A stretch of DNA of 7,558 nucleotides. It comes from an uncultured Coriobacteriaceae bacterium. GTDB taxonomy: Bacteria; Actinomycetota; Coriobacteriia; Coriobacteriales; Eggerthellaceae. Of this stretch, positions 1 to 6,382 are shown in pieces. Position 1 is the stretch's first letter; each line of letters starts with the position of its first letter. The stretch spans positions 1 through 7,558 of the forward strand of contig CACZIP010000090.1 in assembly GCA_902781245.1 (NCBI GenBank). Reading direction: 5' to 3'. Under the pieces are notes generated by a model. The model was not told the origin of the DNA and did not search any database. It saw only the letters and a program-made list of their open reading frames with translations. A program made the position numbers and the translations under genes.

Positions 1-682
1 CCATAGACGTGTCGACTGCAATACCGTGGTCGACTGCACTGATGGAGCAGCCGTTGCCAAGGTGGCATGTGATGAGCTTGAGGTCGCGGAGATCTTCTTC
101 GAGGAAATCGGCGGCTTGCTCGGCGATGTAACGATGCGAAGTGCCATGTGCTCCGTATTTGCGGATAGCGTACTTCTCGTAGAGCTCGTAGGGCAATGGA
201 TACATGTACGCCTTAGGCGGCAGTGACTGGTAGAAAGACGTGTCGAAAACTGCGACCATCGGCGTGTCCGGCATGTGGTGCTGGCAACCGCGAATTCCCA
301 TGATGGCTGCCTTGTTATGAAGCGGTGCAAGTTCAGCCATTTCATCAATCTTGGCGATTACGTCCTCATCGATGATGACCGAGCGGTCGAAATACTTTCC
401 ACCTTGAACGATGCGATGGCCAACAGCATCGATTTCATCAAGCGAATCAATTGCTTTGGTTGGACCCTCTGTAATCGCATTGAGCACGAGTGCGACTGCG
501 TGATCGTGGTCGGGCATGTATGCTTCCTCGGTGATTTCGGCATCGCCGAGACCGTGTTTATGAACTGCACGATCAGAGCCAACGCTGTCGCAGAGGCCCT
601 TTGCAAGAAGTTGCTGGGACTCAACGTTGATGAGCTGGTATTTAAGCGAGGAAGAACCTGCGTTGATTACGAGAACGTTCAC
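1..682 (-). CDS. ackA: Acetate kinase, N-terminal 227 residues (cut by left edge)
   Basis: Transfers phosphate between acetyl phosphate and ADP to give acetate and ATP in the cytoplasm, the ATP-yielding last step of fermentative acetate formation (partner Pta). The reading frame is open to the window edge, with 227 codons present out of about 400 usual for the family. Visible family motifs: NAGSSSLKYQL at residues 7-17, GHRIVQGG at 88-95 (substrate arginine R90), H122, VFDTSF at 145-150 (catalytic aspartate D147), HGTSH at 179-183 and HLGNG at 207-211. The motif usually written YGFHGTSH has Ala for Phe at 178. The start is GTG at 680-682, chosen because the family N-terminus begins there and AGGAG lies 6-7 nt upstream. 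It follows xseB after a 117-nt gap that has a weak -10-like TAAAAT (719-724) but no good -35, so it may have its own promoter. No pta lies upstream. The second half, including the other active-site arginine, is outside the window. Confidence 0.97.
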   Translation of the reverse strand, partial: MNVLVINAGSSSLKYQLINVESQQLLAKGLCDSVGSDRAVHKHGLGDAEITEEAYMPDHDHAVALVLNAITEGPTKAIDSLDEIDAVGHRIVQGGKYFDRSVIIDEDVIAKIDEMAELAPLHNKAAIMGIRGCQHHMPDTPMVAVFDTSFYQSLPPKAYMYPLPYELYEKYAIRKYGAHGTSHRYIAEQAADFLEEDLRDLKLITCHLGNGCSISAVDHGIAVDTSM

Positions 683-799
683 GTAGATCTCCTTTTGGCT
701 GCGTTTACGGTTGCATATATTTTAGCGAGATGTGTATTTAGAAAAATGCGCGTGAATCACCATTCGGCAAACGGCAAGCTTGTACCAGCTAATTTGCAG

Positions 800-1048
800 T
801 TATGACAGCGTGGTGTCTCGAATCTGGTCGTCTTGCTGACCTGACAATTCGCCCATGAGCACATCGACTTTTTGCTCAGCTTCGAATAGTCGCTTTTGAA
901 GTGAAGCTATGAGCGCCACGCCGCGTTCGTACGATTTCAGCGTGTCTTCGAGCTCTAGCGTGTTGCTTTCGATTTGTCGGATGATGCCGTCGAGTTCAGC
1001 TGATGCTTCCCTGAATGTCATTTCTTCTACGGGCCTTGCGTTATCCAT
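800..1048 (-). CDS. xseB: Exodeoxyribonuclease VII small subunit (XseB)
   Basis: Small subunit of exonuclease VII, which digests single-stranded DNA from both ends to oligonucleotides. Several XseB copies wrap each XseA large subunit. The 82-residue protein has the usual length and the XseB pattern: TFREASAELDGIIRQIE (residues 11-27), LELEDTLKSYERG (36-48) and LFEAEQKVDVL (58-68), forming two long helices. The start is ATG at 1046-1048, preceded by AAGGAG about 7 nt upstream. A longer frame exists upstream, but it would run deep into xseA and lacks family similarity. The start lies inside the end of xseA (ATGGATAA, 8-nt overlap), so translation of the two subunits is probably coupled. The C-terminal tail after residue 72 is variable and polar. 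Confidence 0.95.
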   Translation of the reverse strand: MDNARPVEEMTFREASAELDGIIRQIESNTLELEDTLKSYERGVALIASLQKRLFEAEQKVDVLMGELSGQQDDQIRDTTLS

Positions 1049-2414
1049 GGCTGATCTCCTTGTTTCGTCCGAACAGGTCGATTTCATCAATACCGCCAAC
1101 CTTGCAATCGAGGCGGCCATCTGCGAGCGACACGATTACGCGTTGCCCGATTTTTGTCTGTTCAATGCTGGATATTATCTTGCCACTATCGTCACGTGTT
1201 ACCGAATAACCCCTGGCAAGCGTTTTGATTGGCGAGAGGTCTTCAAGCCTTGCAGCACTGCGAGCGAGCTCCGCTTGAGATCTTTCTGTGATATGCGGAC
1301 CTACGGAGACAAGGCGCTGCCTTGCCGTAGCTACTGAAGTCGCATTCTTCTCGAGAACTGCAGGTACAGCACGGTTGAGGCGCTCCATCGATGCGTCAAG
1401 GGCTTGAGCCTCTGATGAGAACAGGAACGCGGGATCGCGGAAAGCAGGTCGATCTGACGCGCGCTCGATAAAAGCTTTTTGAGCCGCTATGACGCGACGC
1501 ATGCCCGTTGCAAGCGCATCAGCTTGCGATTGGAATTGAACGTCGAGGGACTCACGCGAAGGACTCACCGCCTCGGCAGCTGCTGTTGGTGTCGAGGCTC
1601 GATAATCCGAAACCATGTCGGCGATTGCAGTATCGACTTCGTGTCCTATGCCCGTGACAACCGGAACAGGGCATGCTGCAATGGCCCTTGCCAGATTCTC
1701 GTCGTTGAAAGGCATCATGTCCTCAAAAGAGCCGCCACCTCTGACGATGAGAACAACTTGAGAGCCAGCATTGACCACGCAATGGAGACCTTCGATGATT
1801 CCTGCGGGCGCCTGTACGCCTTCCACAGGGACACCGGCAAGGTATATGGTTGCGATAGGAAACCTACGACGAAGGGTGCGCAGCACATCGTGAACTGCAG
1901 CGCTGCGAGGAGATGTTACAAGGCCTATCTTCTCGGGATAAAGAGGCAAAGGTCGTTTACGTGCAGGATCGGTCAAGCCTTCGGCCTGGAGCTTCTTCGC
2001 GATATTGGCAACTTTTAGCCTGAGGTTCCCCTCCCCTGCAAGGGTGATCGAGAACACTTCGAAGTTCATGCGACCCTTGGCGGCATAAAGCGTGAAACGA
2101 CCTTCTAGTTCGACCATCTGGCCGACGGTTAGTTGCACGCCGCTGGCGCGGTAGCGGTTGTTCCACATCATGCAAGGAAGGCTGGCGCTTGAGTCTTTGA
2201 CAGTGAAATACGCTGCCTTGTAACCAGCTTTAATTGAGACCTCGGACACTTCTCCGAGCATTCGAACCGTCACCGATTCGAGTGATCGCTTGGCAAGTGC
2301 CATGGCAGCAGAAACGCTCAGAGCAGCAGGCGCATGATTGCCCGAGCTATCAGGTATGTCGTTTTGCGGGACCGTCGAGGAAACGTCGGCCGTGGGAAAT
2401 CCCCGGGAAACCAT
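1041..2414 (-). CDS. xseA: Exodeoxyribonuclease VII large subunit (XseA)
   Basis: Catalytic subunit of exonuclease VII, a Mg-independent single-strand DNase that acts in repair and recombination. The protein is 457 residues, normal for the family. Order of parts: a poorly conserved N-terminal tail (1-31), an OB-fold DNA-binding domain (about 32-130, beginning LSVS), the catalytic domain (about 145-390) with GLVTSPRSAAVHDVL (164-178), RGGGSFED (225-232), GIGHEVDTAIAD (255-266) and RASTPTAAAE (272-281), a coiled-coil-rich segment (about 285-390), and the typical tail LSPIKTLARGYSV (393-405). The start ATG lies 2 nt after the stop of the upstream metallopeptidase gene (TAG-CA-ATG) and has no clear Shine-Dalgarno, so reinitiation or coupling is likely. 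The first 31 residues look non-conserved, and a later internal start (Met38) is possible but would clip the OB domain. Confidence 0.96.
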   Translation of the reverse strand: MVSRGFPTADVSSTVPQNDIPDSSGNHAPAALSVSAAMALAKRSLESVTVRMLGEVSEVSIKAGYKAAYFTVKDSSASLPCMMWNNRYRASGVQLTVGQMVELEGRFTLYAAKGRMNFEVFSITLAGEGNLRLKVANIAKKLQAEGLTDPARKRPLPLYPEKIGLVTSPRSAAVHDVLRTLRRRFPIATIYLAGVPVEGVQAPAGIIEGLHCVVNAGSQVVLIVRGGGSFEDMMPFNDENLARAIAACPVPVVTGIGHEVDTAIADMVSDYRASTPTAAAEAVSPSRESLDVQFQSQADALATGMRRVIAAQKAFIERASDRPAFRDPAFLFSSEAQALDASMERLNRAVPAVLEKNATSVATARQRLVSVGPHITERSQAELARSAARLEDLSPIKTLARGYSVTRDDSGKIISSIEQTKIGQRVIVSLADGRLDCKVGGIDEIDLFGRNKEISHG

Positions 2415-2416
2415 TG

Positions 2417-3076
2417 CTAGTTATTGCGCAGGCCGAGGAGGTACACGAGCTGGAGCAATGAGGCAAGTGCAGCGGCAACGTAGGTCAAAGCGCAGGCCCT
2501 CAGGACAGAGTATGAACCGGTGAGCTCGCTTTGAGGCATGTTGATGGACTTCATGTAGTTCATAGCACGATGCGATGCGTTGAACTCGACGGGCAACGTG
2601 ACGATTTGGAACAGCACGACAAGTGCATACATGATGATAGCGAGGTCGATGAACTGGGTCATTTGGAAGAAGATGCCCATGAGCAACACGAAGATCCAGG
2701 CATTCGATGCCAGGTTTGCAACTGGCACGATGGCGCTTCTCACGTTAAGGGGCAAGTATCCTTGTGCATGCTGGCATGCATGACCGACTTCATGACATGC
2801 AGTTGCATATGCAGTGACTGTGCAGTAATCGAAAACGCTTGGCGAAAGCGCGATGGTCTTTGAGCGCGGGTCGTAGTGGTCCTGGCCTTCATTTCCCTTG
2901 ACAATGCTGACATCAGTAACTCCATAGGTGCGCAACATCTGCGCTGCTGCTTGTGCGCCGGTCAAGCCACTGGATGAGCGAAACTTGGAATACTTGTTCA
3001 ATTGCTGTCTCACGTATCCCGAGGCCCCCATGCCAAGTGCGAGGGTGACGATTATGAGCAACCAGTAGTAGGTCAT
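2417..3076 (-). CDS. yugP: YugP-family membrane zinc metallopeptidase
   Basis: Predicted integral membrane zinc protease of the YugP family (Pfam Zn_peptidase_2). Substrates are not known for most members. The 219-residue length is typical. Visible parts: N-terminal membrane segment (about 3-20), conserved SKFRSSSGLTGAQAA region (30-44), DHYDPRSKTIALSP (66-79), the metal-binding HEVGH at 95-99 followed by ACQHAQGY, two further membrane segments (about 115-137 and 142-162), the family signature LPVEFNASHRA (161-171) whose Glu164 is a candidate third zinc ligand, and a C-terminal membrane helix (about 193-215). The start ATG has AAAGGAAA about 5 nt upstream. It is first in a likely cistron with xseA (2-nt gap) and xseB. 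A perfect TATAAT at 3110-3115 sits about 34 nt upstream. The functional link with ExoVII is unclear and may be only positional. Confidence 0.93.
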   Translation of the reverse strand: MTYYWLLIIVTLALGMGASGYVRQQLNKYSKFRSSSGLTGAQAAAQMLRTYGVTDVSIVKGNEGQDHYDPRSKTIALSPSVFDYCTVTAYATACHEVGHACQHAQGYLPLNVRSAIVPVANLASNAWIFVLLMGIFFQMTQFIDLAIIMYALVVLFQIVTLPVEFNASHRAMNYMKSINMPQSELTGSYSVLRACALTYVAAALASLLQLVYLLGLRNN

Positions 3077-3109
3077 GACGTTTCCTTTCGGTCAGTCTGT
3101 TTTCCTATG

Positions 3110-3115
3110 ATTATA
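3110..3115 (-). promoter_or_regulatory. Predicted -10 box of the yugP-xseA-xseB unit
   Basis: On the minus strand the 82-nt gap between rnd and the metallopeptidase gene contains TATAAT, a perfect sigma-70/SigA -10 hexamer. Transcription would begin near 3103 and give a leader of about 27 nt. No convincing -35 is found at 16-18 bp spacing (AAACGT or AACGTT at best) and no TGn extension is present. It is therefore supported by the -10 and position only. Confidence 0.5.
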
Positions 3116-3158
3116 GCTTGATTAAAGAGAAAACGTTTGTTCGTAACCTCTTCGTATT

Positions 3159-4301
3159 CTAGTTTTTATTTACCTTTACATGCCCGTCTACAATTGAAAG
3201 CGAAAGGCGCCCTTCAAGCAGGTCGAGCAGCTCTTCCCCAATGAGTTCACGCCTCCATCCTTTGAGAATGTCGACGTCGTCGTAATGGCCACGTGCAATC
3301 TTGACGAGGTCTGAATGGCTTGCAAGTGTGGGAATGGCGATGTCGTAGTCTCGGGCCCGCAGTCTTACAATTGCCATGAGCAGATCGACGTTCGCATCGA
3401 CGTTTCGTTCGCTTTTGCCAGGCTGCGGAATGTCAGGCCACGCTTCGGGCGATGAATCGAGGGCGGCAGACGTCAATTCGACGATAACGCGCGCGTCACG
3501 AGTTGTGATGCGCTCGCGAACGCCCCTGACCATGAACAAGTCGTCGATTCTCCTTGGTTCTCGCTTGCAAGCTTCTACGATTTGCTCATCTGTCAGTACC
3601 CATTTTCGAGGCACGTTTCTCTTGCGTGCTTCGATTTCGCGCCATGATGCCATCTCGCGCGCTGCTGCCATCTGGCGGCGGTTCAATTGCATGACGTGCT
3701 TAAGCTTCCTGAATCTTTCCCGTTCGTTTTCCTGATACGTCTCGGGTTTGCTCATTTCCTCGAAATCTGATTTAAGCCAATCAAGACGTCCTTTGCTAGA
3801 AAGGTCTTCGCGCATCTTGTCGTACATTTGAGGAAGATAGATGACATCATCAAGGGCGTATTGAAGCTGCGACTCAGTTAGCGGGCGTGAAGACCAATCG
3901 GTGAACGAGTCCATCTTTTTGAGCTTGACGCCGCATACCGAAGAGACGAGGGGTGCATAGCCGATTTGTTGAGTCTGCCCCAAAAGTGAAGCAGCAACCT
4001 GCGTGTCAAAGATTGGATGAGGAAGACATTCGAGATCGTAAAACATTATCTCGAGGTCCTGATGGCCTGCGTGAAATACTTTGACAATGCTTTCGTCTTC
4101 GAAGAGTTTGCATACGATGCGAAGGTCGTCGACAGCAAACGGGTCGATGATCACGCTCTCATCGCGCGTGGCCATTTGGAGGAGGCAGAGTTTGGGATAA
4201 TACGTCTTCTCCCTGAGAAACTCTGTGTCAATCGCCAATACATCCGAGTTCTTCGACCGCTGCACGAATGCGGCGAGCTCGTCCTGCGATGCAATGTACA
4301 T
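3159..4301 (-). CDS. rnd: Ribonuclease D (DEDDy 3'-5' exoribonuclease with HRDC region)
   Basis: 3'-to-5' exoribonuclease that trims the 3' ends of tRNA precursors and other small stable RNAs. The 380-residue length is normal. The catalytic DEDDy set is complete: D25 and E27 in AIDTEF (23-28), D82 in HAGHQDLE (78-85), and Y148 with D152 in YALDDVIYL (148-156). An HRDC nucleic-acid-binding region follows (about 205-285, with RNVPRKWVLTDEQIVE at 228-243), then a second helical region to about 365. The reading frame can be extended 5 codons to a TTG. I chose ATG at 4299-4301 because the extension codons themselves contain its ribosome binding site (TTGGAG, 9 nt before the ATG) and the protein then starts at the usual family position. 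It is divergent from the lipid kinase gene and leads the minus-strand gene run, ending 82 nt before the metallopeptidase start. Confidence 0.96.
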   Translation of the reverse strand: MYIASQDELAAFVQRSKNSDVLAIDTEFLREKTYYPKLCLLQMATRDESVIIDPFAVDDLRIVCKLFEDESIVKVFHAGHQDLEIMFYDLECLPHPIFDTQVAASLLGQTQQIGYAPLVSSVCGVKLKKMDSFTDWSSRPLTESQLQYALDDVIYLPQMYDKMREDLSSKGRLDWLKSDFEEMSKPETYQENERERFRKLKHVMQLNRRQMAAAREMASWREIEARKRNVPRKWVLTDEQIVEACKREPRRIDDLFMVRGVRERITTRDARVIVELTSAALDSSPEAWPDIPQPGKSERNVDANVDLLMAIVRLRARDYDIAIPTLASHSDLVKIARGHYDDVDILKGWRRELIGEELLDLLEGRLSLSIVDGHVKVNKN

Positions 4302-4325
4302 ATGGTAAATCTCCAACTTGAGTTA

Positions 4326-4353
4326 TTGTTCGTTTAAGCTACCATCATATCAT
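4326..4353 (+). promoter_or_regulatory. Candidate promoter for the lipid kinase gene
   Basis: TTGTTC (4326-4331), a 16-bp spacer and TATCAT (4348-4353) would start transcription near 4360, about 27 nt before the chosen GTG start. Both hexamers deviate from consensus. The best support is position in the divergent gap. Confidence 0.3.
4344..4352 (-). promoter_or_regulatory. Predicted extended -10 promoter for rnd
   Basis: Minus-strand TGATATGAT matches the extended -10 form TGnTATAAT with one mismatch in the hexamer. It lies 43 nt upstream of the rnd ATG, giving a leader of about 36 nt. No clear -35 is visible, which is tolerable for extended -10 promoters. It overlaps the candidate -10 of the divergent gene, so the two directions may compete. 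Confidence 0.4.
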
Positions 4354-4386
4354 CAATGCAATGTCGCGACGAAGATTGGGGTCTTC

Positions 4387-5301
4387 GTGAAACTGCTCAT
4401 CATCATCAACATAGCTGCTGGGTTCGGCGATGGATCTGTATACGATTACCTCCGCATGGTTTGCAAGGATGGTGACGAGCACGCTTTGCGGTGCACAGAC
4501 GGAACAACCAATGTGACAAAGCTCGTGCAGGATGCAGAAGATTTTGACGCAGTTGTCGTTGCTGGTGGCGATGGGACGGTTGCAGCAGTCACGTACGCTC
4601 TTGCAAATACGGGCATCCCGGTGCTCCCCTTCCCTTCCGGAACTGCGAACCTTCTCGCAAACAACCTTTTCTCGCCGTACGAGCCTCACGCTCTTGCTCG
4701 GATGACGCGCGAGATGGAGACGCTCGATTTCGATTTGGGAGAGATTGAGGCAGATGGGAAACGCTTCGGTTTCGGCATAATGGCAGGCGCAGGTTACGAT
4801 GCGACCATCATGCACGACGCGCAGCCGTCAAAGAAGCTCCTTGGACCATTGGCATATTTCCAAGCAGCTGTATCGAATCCCACACCGACGGTTTCGAAAG
4901 TGAAGATTGATATCGATGGGAAAACGCTCGAACGCGAAGCGTTGGGCGTCTTGCTTGTCAACTTCTCACGCATTCAATTCGAGATTCCCGTAACCCACGG
5001 AAACAAGCCCAGGGACGGTGCGTTCGAGGTTGTAATTCTGAAATCAGAGAACGCGTTCGGGCTCATCCCAGCGCTCATTGCGTGCATTCGAGACCGAGAG
5101 GGCGAGTTTCCCGATCGAACCGATTCGGTGGAAGTGCATACTGGCCGTAACGTTTCCGTTTACGCAGACCCTCCCCTTCAGATTCAATACGACGGCGAAT
5201 TGCAGGGTCTGACGACGCCGTTTAAAGCTCGAGTGCTCGATGGAGCTGCCCGTTTCATATTGTCAGGTGCAGGATACGAGTTCTTTACGCGCGAGAAGTA
5301 A
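4387..5301 (+). CDS. Diacylglycerol kinase-family lipid kinase (YegS/BmrU type)
   Basis: Predicted ATP-dependent lipid kinase of the DAGK catalytic family. Members phosphorylate diacylglycerol or related lipids at the membrane, and exact substrates vary. The 304-residue length is typical. Visible motifs: N-terminal strand KLLIIINIAAG (residues 2-12), the nucleotide-binding GGDGT at 60-64 in VVVAGGDGTVAAV, PFPSGTANLLANNL (81-94, family form PxGTxN), DFDLGEI (114-120), the GFGIMAGAGYDA loop (128-139) and the C-terminal YDGE (268-271). The frame is open back to a TTG at 4318. I chose GTG at 4387 because the family begins at this strand and the extra 23 residues are non-conserved and overlap the divergent promoter region. 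The ribosome binding site is poor (TTGGGG, 6 nt upstream), so the start is less sure than the function. It converges with the next gene after a 41-nt gap. Confidence 0.9.
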   Translation: MKLLIIINIAAGFGDGSVYDYLRMVCKDGDEHALRCTDGTTNVTKLVQDAEDFDAVVVAGGDGTVAAVTYALANTGIPVLPFPSGTANLLANNLFSPYEPHALARMTREMETLDFDLGEIEADGKRFGFGIMAGAGYDATIMHDAQPSKKLLGPLAYFQAAVSNPTPTVSKVKIDIDGKTLEREALGVLLVNFSRIQFEIPVTHGNKPRDGAFEVVILKSENAFGLIPALIACIRDREGEFPDRTDSVEVHTGRNVSVYADPPLQIQYDGELQGLTTPFKARVLDGAARFILSGAGYEFFTREK

Positions 5302-5302
5302 T

Positions 5303-5340
5303 TCGCGACGACTTAAGGGCCAGTCTAAACAGGTTCGCGA
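5303..5340. repeat. Paired TCGCGA palindromes in a convergent intergenic gap
   Basis: The 41-nt gap between two convergent genes contains TTCGCGA twice (5302-5308 and 5334-5340). TCGCGA is self-complementary, so the two copies can pair as a 6-bp stem. Between them GACT (5309-5312) and AGTC (5322-5325) can also pair. The fold could act as a weak terminator for both directions, but there is no T-run on either side, so I do not call it a terminator. Confidence 0.3.
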
Positions 5341-5342
5341 TG

Positions 5343-6143
5343 CTATGCTGAAGTGAGGCGCACGCCCACGTAGCAGGCTTTTTCGGGCAAACCGGAGATC
5401 GAGTAGATCTCATCAAGCTCAAGTGCTGAAACCTTCCACACGTAGGTGCCGCTCTCTGTCTCGATAGTGCCGGTAGAGAACGTGTTGCCAGAGTCGTCGA
5501 CACCTGATTCGGTTATGCTCGCAGTGTCGAACCCTTCCTTGATAACTGCGTTTTGAACAGCAATCTGCGGGTCGCCGGTCTTGAAATCGCAGTAGCGGAC
5601 GATCATGGTCGAGTTTTCCCGATCAACACCGAGGGTCCACGATCCATTGAGGAGCTTCGTTGCTTGCGTAGCTTGCAGCGATCCGATTCCGTTCGCGTAA
5701 AGTGCGGCGGCTTCCTCCGCGGTCATGTCATCCGGAAGCTTGCAAACCATCAAATCGTACGAGTCGTTGAGCTCGGTCATGTCGTAAAACTTCAAACCAG
5801 TTTCGTTGAGGCTTGCCATGATGGTTTCGTTATCGAGCGGCATGAGGACTGCAACGTTGGGAAGTGTTTCTATCGATGCAGGACGTGCGAGGTTTTCCTC
5901 GATGGTTTTTTCGAAGGCCGCTGCCTCGCGGTAGGTATTGAGAATGGTTTTATCGACGAACATGTAGCCGATGAAGATGGCCGCTACAACTATGATTGCC
6001 GCAATGACCCGTTGAGCCATAGGCATGGAAAACGGACGCTTAAGCCCCTTGGCGTCAAGGTAAGCGATGTTGCCTTCTCGGTCCGTATAGGTCTTGCGAT
6101 TCGTGTAGAACAGTCGATCCGCAAGCGAGTCGTGCAAAGCCAT
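5343..6143 (-). CDS. Single-pass membrane protein with exported domain, function unknown
   Basis: I do not recognise this 266-residue protein. It has a cytoplasmic N-terminal part of about 44 residues (polar, with GNIAYLDAKGLKRPF at 24-38), one hydrophobic membrane segment (about 45-63, RVIAAIIVVAAIFIGYMF), and an acidic C-terminal domain of about 200 residues that should lie outside the membrane. That domain has three cysteines (134, 185, 257) and alternates predicted helical (66-87, 141-163) and strand-like stretches. No catalytic or binding motif was seen and the hydrophobic segment is too far in to be a classic cleaved signal. The frame extends three codons to an ATG that abuts GGGAGG. 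I chose the next ATG (6141-6143), 9 nt after that ribosome binding site. A strong extended -10 promoter precedes it. It is divergent from the riboswitch-terC unit. Confidence 0.85.
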   Translation of the reverse strand: MALHDSLADRLFYTNRKTYTDREGNIAYLDAKGLKRPFSMPMAQRVIAAIIVVAAIFIGYMFVDKTILNTYREAAAFEKTIEENLARPASIETLPNVAVLMPLDNETIMASLNETGLKFYDMTELNDSYDLMVCKLPDDMTAEEAAALYANGIGSLQATQATKLLNGSWTLGVDRENSTMIVRYCDFKTGDPQIAVQNAVIKEGFDTASITESGVDDSGNTFSTGTIETESGTYVWKVSALELDEIYSISGLPEKACYVGVRLTSA

Positions 6144-6175
6144 GGTGTACATCCTCCCAGGTATGTGCTCTGGGC

Positions 6176-6184
6176 ATTATATCA
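6176..6184 (-). promoter_or_regulatory. Extended -10 promoter for the unknown membrane protein
   Basis: Minus-strand TGATATAAT is a perfect TGn plus TATAAT (hexamer 6176-6181). Transcription would start near 6169, about 26 nt before the ATG. The -35 position (ACTATC at 17 bp) is weak, as is common with extended -10 promoters. Confidence 0.6.
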
Positions 6185-6221
6185 AATCTAGAGAATTCGA
6201 TAGTTTTTCGGAAAACCCTTT

Positions 6222-6230
6222 TGGTATACT
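6222..6230 (+). promoter_or_regulatory. Extended -10 promoter driving the riboswitch-terC transcript
   Basis: TGGTATACT gives TGn followed by TATACT (6225-6230, one mismatch to TATAAT). The expected start is about 6237, which is exactly where the 5' strand of riboswitch helix P1 begins. No good -35 is seen. A short hairpin-capable sequence (GTTTT-TCGG-AAAAC, 6203-6216) lies just upstream and may be chance. Confidence 0.55.
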
Positions 6231-6236
6231 GTGTCC

Positions 6237-6333
6237 GCTCCAGGGGAGTAGTTGGCGTGCGATGCGCGTGGCGAAGCCACCAGCAAGGTGCGAAAAAGGC
6301 ACCTGGTTAGTCTTAAACAGCGAGACCTGTAGC
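6237..6333 (+). promoter_or_regulatory. Manganese riboswitch, yybP-ykoY class, aptamer
   Basis: The 5' leader of the TerC-family gene carries the conserved marks of the yybP-ykoY class: GGGGAGTAG at 6243-6251 and CAGCGAGACC at 6318-6327, leading straight into a terminator. P1 can form between 6237-6244 (GCTCCAGG) and 6326-6333 (CCTGTAGC), seven of eight pairs with one C-U mismatch. Internal stems are visible at GTGGC-GAA-GCCAC (6268-6280) and GGTGC/GCACC (6287-6291 with 6299-6303). The family binds Mn2+ and usually controls Mn2+ exporters of the TerC or MntP type, which fits the gene downstream. I infer an ON switch, since P1 and the terminator share the same strand. I could not run a covariance model, so internal pairings are by eye. 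Confidence 0.88.
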
Positions 6334-6366
6334 TTGAGCCTAAAGGCTTGAGCTACAGGTCTTTTT
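6323..6366 (+). terminator. Intrinsic terminator acting as the riboswitch expression platform
   Basis: AGACCTGTAGCT (6323-6334) pairs perfectly with AGCTACAGGTCT (6351-6362). The stem continues with TGAGCC/GGCTTG including two G-T wobbles, giving 18 pairs around a TAAA loop (6341-6344), followed by TTTTT (6362-6366). Its 5' arm contains the P1 3' strand (6326-6333), so aptamer P1 and terminator cannot form together. It ends 16 nt before the terC start codon. Confidence 0.9.
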
Positions 6367-6382
6367 AATGTGAGAGGTGAAA

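Noticed and set aside
765..799. Possible terminator after xseB (TTGCCG and TTTGCCG on the minus strand)
   Set aside because: These are direct, not inverted, repeats and no stable hairpin with a T-run can be drawn.
275..805. Plus-strand open frame of 176 codons, with a 66-codon one at 26-226
   Set aside because: Both are antisense to ackA, whose translation is unmistakable. They show no domain and are shadows.
909..2018. Plus-strand frames of 142 and 179 codons over xseB and xseA
   Set aside because: Cysteine- and arginine-rich compositions typical of antisense reading. The minus-strand genes are clear family members.
4318..4386. TTG start of the lipid kinase 23 codons upstream
   Set aside because: The extra residues are not family-like and lie over the divergent promoter region. 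GTG at 4387 fits the family start.
4345..4815. Minus-strand frame of 156 codons
   Set aside because: Antisense to the lipid kinase with its GGDGT motif. No recognisable content.
5553..6191. Plus-strand frame of 212 codons
   Set aside because: Antisense to the unknown membrane protein. The minus-strand gene has the better start, ribosome binding site, promoter and a clean membrane helix.
6240..6306. Alternative pairing CCAGG (6240-6244) with CCTGG (6302-6306) as riboswitch P1
   Set aside because: It would leave the conserved CAGCGAGACC outside the aptamer. The longer pairing with 6326-6333 matches the class architecture.
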